This document shows positions 40,020-54,389 of a DNA stretch of 64,000 bases, piece after piece. Both the position numbers and the translations under genes were made by a program. The notes under the pieces are model-generated. The model was not told the DNA's origin, ran no database searches, and saw nothing but the letters and a program-made list of their open reading frames with translations. The stretch's first letter is position 1. Every line of letters starts with the position of its first letter. Source of the stretch: Prosopocoilus inquinatus (lineage: Eukaryota > Arthropoda > Insecta > Coleoptera > Lucanidae); NCBI GenBank assembly GCA_036172665.1, contig JAYKNF010000028.1, forward strand, positions 1 to 64,000. The letters run 5' to 3'.

Positions 40020-42283
40020 GAGTTACTAGAGTCCATCGAAACGTCAAATAACATGATAGATGAGTAAGGATCGATTAAATACATCACAGGAACAAAGCTA
40101 ATGCGTGTTGTTTCATTTAAAACTATTTGCAGCTTCTGCTGCGTCCGAAAATTTCGTATCTCACATCAGAGTTACTGGAGTCCATCGAAACGTCAAATAA
40201 CATAGTAGATAAGTAAGGATCGATTAGATACATCACAGGAACAACGCTAATAGGTGTTGTTTCGTTCAAAACTATTTCCAGCTTCTGCTGCGTCCGAAAA
40301 CGTCGTATCTCACATCAAAGTTACTGGAGTCCATCGAAACGTCAAATAACATAGTAGATAAGTAAGGATCGATTAGATACATCACAGGAACAACGCTAAT
40401 AGGTGTTGTTTCGTTCAAAACTATTTCCAGCTTCTGCTGCGTCCGAAAACGTCGTATCTCACATCAAAGTTACTGGAGTCCATCTAAACGTCAAATAACA
40501 TGCTAGATAAGTAAGGATCGTTTAGTTACATCACAGGAACAACGCTAATACGTGTTGTTTCGTTTAAAACTATTTCTAGCTTCAGCTGCGTCCGAGAACT
40601 TCGTAACTCACATCAAAGTTACTGGAGTCCATCGAAACGCCAAATAACATGATAGATGAGTAAGGATCGATTAGATACATCACAGGAACAACGCTAATGC
40701 GTGTTGTTTCGTTTAAAACTATTTCCAGCTCCTGCTGCGTCCAAGAACTTCGTATCTCACATCAGAGTTACTAGAGTCCATCGAAACGTCAAATAACATG
40801 ATAGATGAGTAAGGATCGATTAAATACATCACAGGAACAACGCTAATGCGTGTTGTTTCATTTAAAACTATTTGCAGCTTCTGCTGCGTCCGAAAATTTC
40901 GTATCTCACATCAGAGTTACTGGAGTCCATCGAAACGTCAAATAACATAGTAGATAAGTAAGGATCGATTAGATACATCACAGGAACAACGCTAATAGGT
41001 GTTGTTTCGTTCAAAACTATTTCCAGCTTCTGCTGCGTCCGAAAACGTCGTATCTCACATCAAAGTTACTGGAGTCCATCTAAACGTCAAATAACATGCT
41101 AGATAAGTAAGGATCGTTTAGTTACATCACAGGAACAACGCTAATACGTGTTGTTTCGTTTAAAACTATTTCTAGCTTCAGCTGCGTCCGAGAACTTCGT
41201 AACTCACATCAAAGTTACTGGAGTCCATCGAAACGCCAAATAACATGATAGATGAGTAAGGATCGATTAGATACATCACAGGAACAACGCTAATGCGTGT
41301 TGTTTCATTTAAAACTATTTGCAGCTTCTGCTGCGTCCGAGAACTTTGTATCTCACATCAGAGTTACTGGAGTCCATCCAAACGTCAAATAACATGATAG
41401 ATGAGTAAGGATCGATTAGATACATCACAGGAACAACGCTAATACGTATTGTTTCGTTTAAAACTATTTCCAGCTCCTGCTGCGTCCAAAAACTTCGTAT
41501 CTCACATCAGAATTACTAGAGTCCATCGAATCGTCAAATAACATGATAGATGAGTAAGGATCGATTAGATACATCACAGGAACAACGCTAATGCGTGTTG
41601 TTTCGTTTAAAACTATTTCCAGCTTCTGCTGCGTCCGAAAATTTCGTATCTCACATCAGACTTACTGGAGTCCATCGAAACGTCAAATAACATAGTAGAT
41701 AAGTAAGGATCGATTAGATACATCACAGGAACAACGCTAATACGTGTTGTTTCGTTTAAAACTATTTCCAGCTCCTGCTGCGTCCAAAAACTTTGTATCT
41801 CACATCAGAGTTACTGGAGTCCATCCAAACGTAAAATAACATGATAGATGAGTAAGGATCGGTTAGATACATCACAGGAACATCGCTAATGCGTGTTGTT
41901 TCGTATAAAACTATTTCCAGCTTCTGCTGCGTCCGAAAACGTCGTATCTCACATCAGAATTACTGGAGTCCATCGAAACGACAAATAACACGATAGATAA
42001 GAAAGGATCGATTAGATACAGCACAGGAACAACGCTAATGCGTGTTGTTTCGTTTAAAACTATTTCCAGCTCCTGCTGCGTCCAAAAACTTTGTATCTCA
42101 CATCAGACTTACTGGAGTCCATCCAAACGTCAAGTAACATGTTAGGTAAGTAAGGATCGATTAGATACATCACAGGAACAACGCTAATGCGTGTTGTTTC
42201 GTTTAAAACTATTTCCAGCTCCTGCTGCGTCCAAAAACTTCGTATCTCACATCAGAGTTACTAGAGTCCATCGAAACGTCAAA
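40020..42283. repeat. Patchwork of 4-mer modules and short duplications
   Basis: About 15 monomers. The TAGGTG monomer is doubled at 40,251 and 40,400 (149 bp apart), and the 4-mer module repeats at 40,996. From about 41,280 the order of monomers matches 50,370 onward at offset 9,089 (61 x 149), including the rare CATCGAATCGTC at 41,525 and 50,614 and TTAGGTAAG at 42,142 and 51,231. Confidence 0.8.
40200..40500. repeat. Single-monomer tandem duplication
   Basis: Two successive monomers share TAGGTGTTG (40,251 and 40,400), GTTCAAAAC, CGAAAACGTCG and CATCAAAGTTAC. Elsewhere this monomer type occurs singly between a GTAGATAAG monomer and a TTAGTTACATC monomer, so one copy has been added here. 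Confidence 0.8.
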
Positions 42284-44965
42284 TAACATGATAGATGAGT
42301 AAGGATCGATTAAATACATCACAGGAACAAAGCTAATGCGTGTTGTTTCATTTAAAACTATTTGCAGCTTCTGCTGCGTCCGAAAATTTCGTATCTCACA
42401 TCAGAGTTACTGGAGTCCATCGAAACGTCAAATAACATAGTAGATAAGTAAGGATCGATTAGATACATCACAGGAACAACGCTAATAGGTGTTGTTTCGT
42501 TCAAAACTATTTCCAGCTTCTGCTGCGTCCGAAAACGTCGTATCTCACATCAAAGTTACTGGAGTCCATCTAAACGTCAAATAACATGCTAGATAAGTAA
42601 GGATCGTTTAGTTACATCACAGGAACAACGCTAATACGTGTTGTTTCGTTTAAAACTATTTCTAGCTTCAGCTGCGTCCGAGAACTTCGTAACTCACATC
42701 AAAGTTACTGGAGTCCATCGAAACGCCAAATAACATGATAGATGAGTAAGGATCGATTAGATACATCACAGGAACAACGCTAATGCGTGTTGTTTCGTTT
42801 AAAACTATTTCCAGCTCCTGCTGCGTCCAAAAACTTCGTATCTCACATCAGAGTTACTAGAGTCCATCGAAACGTCAAATAACATGATAGATGAGTAAGG
42901 ATCGATTAGATACATCACAGGAACAACGCTAATGCGTGTTGTTTCATTTAAAACTATTTGCAGCTTCTGCTGCGTCCGAGAACTTTGTATCTCACATCAG
43001 AGTTACTGGAGTCCATCCAAACGCCAAATAACATGATAGATGAGTAAGGATCGATTAGATACATCACATGAACAACGTTAATACGTATTGTTTCGTTTAA
43101 AACTATTTCCAGCTCCTGCTGCGTCCAAAAACATCGTATCTCACATCAGAATTACTAGAGTCCATCGAAACGTCAAATAACATGATAGATGAGTAAGGAT
43201 CGATTAGATACATCACAGGAACAACGCTAATATGTGTTGTTTCGTTTAAAACTATTTCCAGCTGCTGCTGCTTCCGAAAATTTCGTATCTCACATTAGAT
43301 TTACTGGAGTCCATCGAAACGTCAAATAACATAGTAGCTAAGTAAGGATCGATTAGATACATCACAGGAACAACGCTAATACGTGTTGTTTCGTTCAAAA
43401 CTATTTCCAGCTTCTGCTGCGTCCTAGAACTTTGTATCTCACATCAGAGTTACTGGTGTCCGTCCAAACGTCAAATAACATGATAGATGAGTAAGGATCG
43501 ATTAGATACATCACAGGAACAACGCTAATATGTGTTGTTTCGTTTAAAATTATTTCCAGCTGCTGCTGCGTCCGAAAATTTCGTATCTCACATTAGAGTT
43601 ACTGGAGTCCATCGAAACGTCAAATAAGATGATAGATGAGTAAGGATCGATTAAATACATCACAGGAACAAAGCTAATGCGTGTTGTTTCATTTAAAACT
43701 ATTTGCAGCTTCTGCTGCGTCCGAAAATTTCGTATCTCACATCAGAGTTACTGGAGTCCATCGAAACGTCAAATAACATAGTAGATAAGTAAGGATCGAT
43801 TAGATACATCACAGGAACAACGCTAATAGGTGTTGTTTCGTTCAAAACTATTTCCAGCTTCTGCTGCGTCCGAAATCGTCGTATCTCACATCAAAGTTAC
43901 TGGAGTCCATCTAAACGTCAAATAACATGCTAGATAAGTAAGGATCGTTTAGTTACATCACAGGAACAACGCTAATACGTGTTGTTTCGTTTAAAACTAT
44001 TTCTAGCTTCAGCTGCGTCCGAGAACTTCGTAACTCACATCAAAGTTACTGGAGTCCATCGAAACGCCAAATAACATGATAGATGAGTAAGGATCGATTA
44101 GATACATCACAGGAACAACGCTAATGCGTGTTGTTTCGTTTAAAACTATTTCCAGCTCCTGCTGCGTCCAAAAACTTCGTATCTCACATCAGAGTTACTA
44201 GAGTCCATCGAAACGTCAAATAACATGATAGATGAGTAAGGATCGATTAGATACATCACAGGAACAACGCTAATGCGTGTTGTTTCATTTAAAACTATTT
44301 GCAGCTTCTGCTGCGTCCGAGAACTTTGTATCTCACATCAGAGTTACTGGAGTCCATCCAAACGCCAAATAACATGATAGATGAGTAAGGATCGATTAGA
44401 TACATCACATGAACAACGTTAATACGTATTGTTTCGTTTAAAACTATTTCCAGCTCCTGCTGCGTCCAAAAACATCGTATCTCACATCAGAATTACTAGA
44501 GTCCATCGAAACGTCAAATAACATGATAGATGAGTAAGGATCGATTAGATACATCACAGGAACAACGCTAATATGTGTTGTTTCGTTTAAAACTATTTCC
44601 AGCTGCTGCTGCTTCCGAAAATTTCGTATCTCACATTAGATTTACTGGAGTCCATCGAAACGTCAAATAACATAGTAGCTAAGTAAGGATCGATTAGATA
44701 CATCACAGGAACAACGCTAATACGTGTTGTTTCGTTCAAAACTATTTCCAGCTTCTGCTGCGTCCTAGAACTTTGTATCTCACATCAGAGTTACTGGTGT
44801 CCGTCCAAACGTCAAATAACATGATAGATGAGTAAGGATCGATTAGATACATCACAGGAACAACGCTAATATGTGTTGTTTCGTTTAAAACTATTTCCAG
44901 CTGCTGCTGCGTCCGAAAATTTCGTATCTCACATTAGAGTTACTGGAGTCCATCGAAACGTCAAA
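42284..44965. repeat. 9-monomer tandem duplication (1,341 bp unit)
   Basis: Copies run about 42,284-43,624 and 43,625-44,965. Rare markers recur at 9 x 149 bp: TAAATACATC with ACAAAGC at 42,311/43,652; TAGGTG at 42,486/43,827; CATCACATG with AACGTTAAT at 43,061/44,402; TAAGATGATAG at 43,625/44,966. Each unit joins a 4-mer module to a stretch normally found in the 42-mer (CTGCTTCCG, TTAGATTTACTGG, TACTGGTGTCCG), so it is a chimera of two older units. Confidence 0.88.
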
Positions 44966-47900
44966 TAAGATGATAGATGAGTAAGGATCGATTAGATACA
45001 TCACAGGAACAACGCTAATAAGTGTTGTTTCGTTTAAAATTATTTCTAGCTTCAGCTGCGTCCGAGAACTTCGTAACTCACATCAAAGTTACTGGAGTCC
45101 ATCGAAACGCCAAATAACATGATAGATGAGTAAGGATCGATTAGATACATCACAGGAACAACGCTAATGCGTGTTGTTTCGTTTAAAACTATTTCCAGCT
45201 TCTGCTGCGCCCGAAAATTTCGTATCTCACATCATAGTTTCTGGAGTCCATCGAAACGTCAAATAACATAGTAGATAAGTAAGGATCGATTAGATACATC
45301 ACAGGAACAACGCTAATGCGTGTTGTTTCGTTTAAAACTATTTCCAGATTCTGCTGATTCCGAAAATTTCGTATCTCACATCAAAGTTACTGGAGTCCAT
45401 CGAAACGCCAAATAACATGATAGATGAGTAAGGATCGATTAGATACATCACAGGAACAACGCTAATACGTGTTGTTTCGTTTAAAACTATTTCCAGCTCC
45501 TGCTGCGTCCAAAAACTTCGTATCTCACATCAGAGTTACTAGAGTCCATCGAAACTTCAAATAACATGATAGATGAGTAAGGATCGATTAGATACATCAC
45601 AGGAACAACGCTAATGCGTGTTGTTTCATTTAAAACTATTTCCAGCTTCTGCTGGGTCCGAAAATTTCGTATCTCACATCAGAGTTACTGGAGTCCATCG
45701 AAACGTCAAATAACATATTAGATAAGTAAGGATCGATTAGATACATCACAGGAACAACGCTAATACGTGTTGTTTCGTTTAAAACTATTTCCAGCTCCTG
45801 CTCCGTCCAAAAACTTCGTATCTCACATCAGAGTTACTAGAGTCCATCGAAACGTCAAATAACATGATAAATGAGTAAGGATCGATTAGATACATCACAG
45901 GAACAACGCTAATGCGTGTTGTTTCATTTAAAACTATTTGTAGCTTCCTCTGCGTCCGAAAATTTCGTATCTCACATCAGAGTTACTGGAGTCCATCGAA
46001 ACGTCAAATAACATAGTAGATAAGTAAGGATCGATTAGATACATCACAGGAACAACGCTAATACGTGTTGTTTCGTTCAAAACTATTTCCAGCTTCTGCT
46101 GCGTCCGAGAACTTTGTATCTCACATCAGAGTTACTGGAGTCCATTCAAACGTCAAATAACATGATAGATGAGTAAGAATCGATTAGATACATCACAGGA
46201 ACATCGCTAATGCGTGTTGTTTCGTTTAAAACTATTTCCAGCTTCTGCTGCGTCCGAAAACGTCGTATCTCACATCAGAGTTACTGGAGTCCATCGAAAC
46301 GACAAATAACATGATAGATAAGTAAGGATCGATTAGATACAGCACAGGAACAACGCTAATACGTGTTGTTTCGTTTAAAACTATTTCCAGCTACTGCTGC
46401 GTCCGAGAACTTTGTATCTCACATCAGAGTTACTGGAGTCCATCCAAACGTCAAATAACATGATAGATGAGTAAGGATCGATTAGATACATCACAGGAAC
46501 AACGCTAATACGTGTTGTCTCGTTTAAAACTATTTCCAGCTCCTGCTGCGTCCAAAAACTTCGTATCTCACATCAGAGTTACTAGAGTCCATCGAAACGT
46601 CAAATAACATGATAAATGAGTAAGGATCGATTAGATACATCACAGGAACAACGCTAATGCGTGTTGTTTCATTTAAAACTATTTGTAGCTTCCTCTGCGT
46701 CCGAAAATTTCGTATCTCACATCAGAGTTACTGGAGTCCATCGAAACGTCAAATAACATAGTAGATAAGTAAGGATCGATTAGATACATCACAGGAACAA
46801 CGCTAATACGTGTTGTTTCGTTCAAAACAATTTCCAGCTCCCGCTGCGTCCAAAAACTACGTATCTCACATCAGAGTTTCTAGAGTCCATCGAAACGTCA
46901 AATAACATGATAGATGAGTAAGGATCGATTAGATACATCACAGGAACAACGCTAATGCGTGTTGTTTCATTTAAAACTATTTGCAGCTTCTGCTGCGTCC
47001 GAAAATTTCGTATCTCACATCAGAGTTACTGGAGTCCATTCAAACGTCAAATAACATAGTAGATAAGTAAGGATCGATTAGATACATCACAGGAACAACG
47101 CTAATACGTGTTGTTTCGTTTAAAACTATTTCCAGCTCCTGCTGCGTCCAAAAACTTCGTATCTCACATCAGACTTACTGGAGTCCATCCAAACGTCAAA
47201 TAACATGTTAGATAAGTAAGGATCGTTTAGATACATCACAGGAACAACGCTAATACGTGTTGTTTCGTTCAAAACTATTTCCAGCTTCTGCTGCATCCTA
47301 GAACTTTGTATCTCACATCAGAGTTACTGGAGTCCGTCCAAACGTCAAATAACATGATGGATGAGTAAGGATCGATTAGATACATCACAGGAACAACGCT
47401 AATATGTGTTGTTTCGTTTAAAACTATTTCCAGCTGCTGCTGTGCCCGAAGACGTCGTATCTTACATCAGACTTACTGGAGTCCATCCAAACGTCAAATA
47501 ACATGTTAGATAAGTAAGGATCGTTTAGATACATCACAGGAACAACGCTAATACGTGTTGTTTCCTTCAAAACTATTTCCAGCTTCTGCTGCATCCTAGA
47601 ACTTTGTATCTCACATCAGAGTTACTGGAGTCCGTCCAAACGTCAAATAACATGATGGATGAGTAAGGATCGATTAGATACATCACAGGAACAACGCTAA
47701 TATGTATTGTTTCGTTTAAAACTATTTCCAGCTGCTGCTGCGTCCGAAAATTTCGTATCTCACATTAGAGTTACTGGAGTCCATCGAAACGTCAAATAAC
47801 ATAGTAGCCAAGTAAGGATCGATTAGATACATCACAGGAACAACGCTAATGCGTGTTGTTCCGTTCAAAACTATTTCCTGCTTCTGCTGCGTCCAAAAAC

Positions 47901-48090
47901 TTTGTATCTCACATCAGAGTTACTGGAGTCCATCAAAACGTAAAATAACACGATAGATGTGTATGGATCGATTAGATACATCACAGGAACAACGCTAATA
48001 CGTGTTGTTTCGTTCAAAACTATTTCCAGCTTCTGCTGCGTCCGAGAACTTTGTATCTCACATCAGAGTTACTGGAGTCCATCCAAACGT
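44515..48090. repeat. Partial copy of the 42-mer region and its linker
   Basis: Matches about 31,106-34,681 at offset 13,409 (90 x 149 - 1). It includes the TAAGATG, CTGCGCCCG, CTGGGTCCG, CTGCTCCG, TAGCTTCCTCTG and CAAAACAATTTCC variants and most of the linker. Small private changes include GTTGTCTCG near 46,516, TATCTTACATC near 47,458 and CACGATAG near 47,949. The match stops at about 48,090, exactly where segment B begins. Confidence 0.88.
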
Positions 48091-50369
48091 CAAATAACAT
48101 GCTAGATAAGTAAGGCTCGATTAGACACATCACAGGAACAACGCTAATATGTGTTGTTTCGTTTAAAACTATTTCCAGCTGCTGCTGCGTCCGAAAACGT
48201 CGTATCTCACATCAGACTTACTGGAGTCCATCCAAACGTCAAATAACATGTTAGATAAATAAGGATCGTTTAGATACATCACAGGAACAACGCTAATACG
48301 TGTTGTTTCGTTCAAAACTATTTCCAGCTTCTGCTGTGTCCTAGAACTTTGTATCTCACATCAGATTTACTGGAGTCCGTCCAAACGTCAAATAACATGA
48401 TAGATGAGTAAGGATCGATTAGATACATCACAGGAACAACGCTAATATGTGTTGTTTCGTTTAAAACTATTTCCAGCTGCTGCTGCTTCCGAAAATTTCG
48501 TATCTCACATTAGAGTTACTGGAGTCCATCGAAACGTCAAATAACATAGTAGCTAAGTAAGGATCGATTAGATACATCACAGGAACAACGCTAATACGTG
48601 TTGTTTCGTTCAAAACTATTTCCAGCTTCTGCTGCGTCCTAGAACTTTGTATCTCACATCAGAGTTACTGGTGTCCGTCCAAACGTCAAATAACATGATA
48701 GATGAGTAAGGATCGATTGGATACATGACAGGAACAACGCTAATATGTGTTGTTTCGTTTAAAACTATTTCCAGCTGCTGCTGCGTCCGAAAATTTCGTA
48801 TCTCACATTAGAGTTACTGGAGTCCATCGAAACGTCAAATAACATAGTGGCTAAGTAAGGATCGATTAGATACATCACAGGAACAACGCTAATACGTGTT
48901 GTTTCGTTCAAAACTATTTCCAGCTTCTGCTGCGTCCAAAAACTTTGTATCTCACATCAGAGTTACTGGAGTCCATCCAAACGTCAAATAACATGATAGA
49001 TGAGTAAGGATCGATTAGATACATCACAGGAACAACGCTAATGCGTGTTGTTTCGTTTAAAACTATTTCCAGCTCCTGCTGCGTCCAAAAACTTTGTATC
49101 TCACATCAGACTTACTGGAGTCCATCCAAACTTCAAATAACATGTTAGATAAGTAAGGATCGCTTAGATACATCACAGGAACAACGCTAATACGTGTTGT
49201 TTCGTTCAAAACTATTTCCAGCTTCTGCTGCATCCTAGAACTTTGTATCTCACATCAGAGTTACTGGAGTCCGTCCAAACGTCAAATAACATGATGGATG
49301 AGTAAGGATCGATTAGATACATCACAGGAACAACGCTAATATGTGTTGTTTAGTTTAAAACTATTTCCAGCTGCTGTTGCGTCCGAAAATTTCGTATCTC
49401 ACATTAGAGTTACTGGAGTCCATCGAAACGTCAAATAACATAGTAGCTAAGTAAGGATCGATTAGATACATCACAGGAACAACGCTAATGCGTGTTGTTT
49501 CGTTCAAAACTATTTCCTGCTTCTGCTGCGTCCAAAAACTTTGTATCTCACGTCAGAGTTACTGGAGTCCATCCAAACGTAAAATAGCACGATAGATGAG
49601 TAAGGATCGATTAGATACATCACAGGAACAACGCTAATACCTGTTGTTTCGTTCAAAACTATTCCCAGCTTCTGCTGCGTCCGAGAACTTTGTATCTCAC
49701 ATCAGAGTTACTGGAGTCCATCCAAACGTCAAGTAACATGATAGATGAGTAAGGATCGATTAGATACATCACAGGAACAACGCTAATACGTGTGGTTTCG
49801 TTTAAAACTATTTCCAGCTTCTGCTGCGTTCGAAAACTTCGTATCTCACATCAAAGTTACTGGAGTCCATCTAAACGTCAAATAACATGCTAGATAAATA
49901 AGGATCGTTTAGTTACATCACAGGAACAACGCTAATACGTGTTGTTTCGTTCAAAACTATTTCCAGCTTCTGCAGCGTCCGATAACTTTTTATCTCACAT
50001 CAGAGTTACTGGAGTCCGTCCAAACTTCAAATAACATGATAGATGAGTAAGGATCGATTAGATACATCACAGGAACAACGCTAATACGTGTTGTTTCGTT
50101 TAAAACTATTTCTAGCTTCAGCTGCGTCCGAGAACTTCGTAACTCACATCAAAGTTACTGGAGTCCATCGAAACGCCAAATAACATGATAGATGAGTAAG
50201 GATCGATTGGATACATCACAGGAACAACGCTAATGCGTGTTGTTTCGTTTAAAACTATTTCCAGCTCCTGCTGCGTCCAAAAACTTCGTATCTCACATCA
50301 GAGTTACTAGAGTCCATCGAAACGTCAAATAACATGATAGATGAGTAAGGATCGATTAGATACATCACA

Positions 50370-52310
50370 GGAACAACGCTAATGCGTGTTGTTTCATTTA
50401 AAACTATTTGCAGCTTCTGCTGCGTCCGAGAACTTTGTATCTCACATCAGAGTTAGTGGAGTCCATCCAAACGTCAATTAACATGATAGATGAGTAAGGA
50501 TCGATTAGATACATCACAGGAACAACGCTAATACGTATTGTTTCGTTTAAAACTATTTCCAGCTCCTGCTGCGTCCAAAAACTTCGTATCTCACATCAGA
50601 ATTACTAGAGTCCATCGAATCGTCAAATAACATGATAGATGAGTAAGGATCGATTAGATACATCACAGGAACAACGCTAATGCGTGTTGTTTCGTTTAAA
50701 ACTATTTCCAGCTTCTGCTGCGTCCGAAAATTTCGTATCTCACATCAGACTTACTGGAGTCCATCGAAACGTCAAATAACATAGTAGATAAGTAAGGATC
50801 GATTAGATACATCACAGGAACAACGCTAATACGTGTTGTTTCGTTTAAAACTATTTCCAGCTCCTGCTGCGTCCAAAAACTTTGTATCTCACATCAGAGT
50901 TACTGGAGTCCATCCAAACGTAAAATAACATGATAGATGAGTAAGGATCGGTTAGATACATCACAGGAACATCGCTAATGCGTGTTGTTTCGTATAAAAC
51001 TATTTCCAGCTTCTGCTGCGTCCGAAAACGTCGTATCTCACATCAGAATTACTGGAGTCCATCGAAACGACAAATAACACGATAGATAAGAAAGGATCGA
51101 TTAGATACAGCACAGGAACAACGCTAATGCGTGTTGTTTCGTTTAAAACTATTTCCAGCTCCTGCTGCGTCCAAAAACTTTGTATCTCACATCAGACTTA
51201 CTGGAGTCCATCCAAACGTCAAGTAACATGTTAGGTAAGTAAGGATCGATTAGATACATCACAGGAACAACGCTAATGCGTGTTGTTTCGTTTAAAACTA
51301 TTTCCAGCTCCTGCTGCGTCCAAAAACTTCGTATCTCACATCAGAGTTACTAGAGTCCATCGAAACGTCAAATAACATGATAGATGAGTAAGGATCGATT
51401 AAATACATCACAGGAACAACGCTAATGCGTGTTGTTTCATTTAAAACTATTTGCAGCTTCTGCTGCGTCCGAAAATTTCGTATCTCACATCAGAGTTACT
51501 GGAGTCCATCGAAACGTCAAATAACATAGTAGATAAGTAAGGATCGATTAGATACATCACAGGAACAACGCTAATAGGTGTTGTTTCGTTCAAAACTATT
51601 TCCAGCTTCTGCTGCGACCGAAAACGTCGTATCTCACATCAAAGTTACTGGAGTCCATCTAAACGTCAAATAACATGCTAGATAAGTAAGGATCGTTTAG
51701 TTACATCACAGGAACAACGCTAATACGTGTTGTTTCGTTTAAAACTATTTCTAGCTTCAGCTGCGTCCGAGAACTTCGTAACTCACATCAAAGTTACTGG
51801 AGTCCATCGAAACGCCAAATAACATGATAGATGAGTAAGGATCGATTAGATACATCACAGGAACAACGCTAATGCGTGTTGTTTCGTTTAAAACTATTTC
51901 CAGCTCCTGCTGCGTCCAAAAACTTCGTATCTCACATCAGAGTTACTAGAGTCCATCGAAACGTCAAATAACATGATAGATGAGTAAGGATCGATTAGAT
52001 ACATCACAGGAACAACGCTAATGCGTGTTGTTTCATTTAAAACTATTTGCAGCTTCTGCTGCGTCCGAGAACTTTGTATCTCACATCAGAGTTACTGGAG
52101 TCCATCCAAACGCCAGATAACATGATAGATGAGTAAGGATCGATTAGATACATCACAGGAACAACGCTAATACGTATTGTTTCGTTTAAAACTATTTCCA
52201 GCTCCTGCTGCGTCCAAAAACATCGTATCTCACATCAGAATTACTAGAGTCCATCGAAACGTCAAATAACATGATAGATGAGTAAGGATCGATTAGATAC
52301 ATCACAGGAA
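50370..52310. repeat. 13-monomer stretch shared with 41,281-43,221
   Basis: Offset is 9,089 bp throughout: CATCGAATCGTC, TTAGGTAAG, AAGAAAGG, TAGGTG and the TTAGTTACATC monomer all line up. Private changes include GAGTTAGTGG and GTCAATTAAC near 50,455-50,478, GCGACCG near 51,617 and CGCCAGATAAC near 52,111. The two copies part near 52,310, where this one has GCGTG and the other ATGTG. Confidence 0.82.
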
Positions 52311-54387
52311 CAACGCTAATGCGTGTTGTTTCGTTTAAAACTATTTCCAGCTTCTGCTGCGTCCGAAAATTTCGTATCTCACATCAGACTTACTGGAGTC
52401 CATCGAAACGTCAAATAACATAGTAGATAAGTAAGGATCGATTAGATACATCACGGGAACAACGCGAATACGTGTTGTTTCGTTTAAAACTATTTCCAGC
52501 TCCTGCTGCGTCCAAAAACTTTGTATCTCACATCAGAGTTACTGGAGTCCATCCAAACGTAAAATAACATGATAGATGAGTAAGGATCGGTTAGATACAT
52601 CACAGGAATATCGCTAATGCGTGTTGTTTCGTATAAAACTATTTCCAGCTTCTGCTGCGTCCGAAAACGTCGTATCTCACATCAGAATTACTGGAGTCCA
52701 TCGAAACGACAAATAACATGATAGATAAGAAAGGATCGATTAGATACAGCACAGGAACAACGCTAATGCGTGTTGTTTCGTTTAAAACTATTTCCAGCTT
52801 CAGCTGCGTCCGAGAACTTCGTATCTCACTTCAGAGTTACTGGAGTCCATCGAAACGTCAAATAACATGATAGATGAGTAAGGATCGATTAGATACATCA
52901 CAGGAACAACGCTAATGCGTGTTGTTTCGTTTAAAACTATTTCCAGCTCCTGCTGCTTCCAAAAACTTTGTATCTCATATCAGACTTACTGGAGTCCATC
53001 CAAACGTCAAGTAACATGTTAGGTAAGTAAGGATCGCTTAGATACATCACAGGAACAACGCTAATACGTGTTGTTTCGTTCAAAACTATTTCCAGCTACT
53101 GCTGCGTCCGAGAATTTTGTATCTCACATCAGAGTTACTGGAGTCCATCCAAACTTCAAATAACATGATAGATGAGTAAGGATCGATTAGATACATCACA
53201 GGAACAACGCTAATACGTGTTGTTTCGTTTAAAACTATTTCCAGCTCCTGCTGCGTCCAAAAACTTCGTATTTCACATCAGAGTTACTAGAGTCCATCGA
53301 AACGTCAAATAACATGATAGATGAGTAAGGATCGATTAAATACATCACAGGAACAACGCTAATGCGTGTTGTTTCATTTAAAACTATTTGCAGCTTCTGC
53401 TGCGTCCGAAAATTTCGTATCTCACATCAGAGTTACTGGAGTCCATCGAAACGTCAAATAACATAGTAGATAAGTAAGGATCGATTAGATACATCACAGG
53501 AACAACGCTAATACGTGTTGTTTCGTTCAAAACTATTTCCAGCTTCTGCTGCGTCCGAGAACTTTGTATCTCACATCAGAGTTACTGGAGTCCATCCAAA
53601 CGCCAAATAACATGATAGATGAGTAAGGATCGATTAGATACATCACAGGAACAACGCTAATACGTATTGTTTCGTTTAAAACTATTTCCAGCTCCTGCTG
53701 CGTCCAAAAACATCGTATCTCACATCAGAATTACTAGAGTCCATCGAAACGTCAAATAACATGATAGATGAGTAAGGATCGATTAGATACATCACAGGAA
53801 CAACGCTAATGCGTGTTGTTTCGTTTAAAACTATTTCCAGCTTCTGCTGCGTCCGAAAATTTCGTATCTCACATCAGACTTACTGGAGTCCATCGAAACG
53901 TCAAATAACATAGTAGATAAGTAAGGATCGATTAGATACATCACGGGAACAACGCGAATACGTGTTGTTTCGTTTAAAACTATTTCCAGCTCCTGCTGAG
54001 TCCAAAAACTTTGTATCTCACATCAGTGTTACTGGAGTCCATCCAAACGTAAAATAACATGATAGATGAGTAAGGATCGGTTAGATACATCACAGGAATA
54101 TCGCTAATGCGTGTTGTTTCGTATAAAACTATTTCCAGCTTCTGCTGCGTCCGAAAACGTCGTATCTCACATCAGAATTACTGGAGTCCATCGAAACGAC
54201 AAATAACATGATAGATAAGAAAGGATCGATTAGATACAGCACAGGAACAACGCTAATGCGTGTTGTTTCGTTTAAAACTATTTCCAGCTTCAGCTGCGTC
54301 CGAGAACTTCGTATCTCACTTCAGAGTTACTGGAGTCCATCGAAACGTCAAATAACATGATAGATGAGTAAGGATCGATTAGATACA

Positions 54388-54389
54388 TA
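54388..54389. other. 1-bp deletion, 148-bp monomer (birthmark copy 3)
   Basis: CATACAGG form, 23,540 bp after the first one. Phase drops to -1. Confidence 0.9.
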
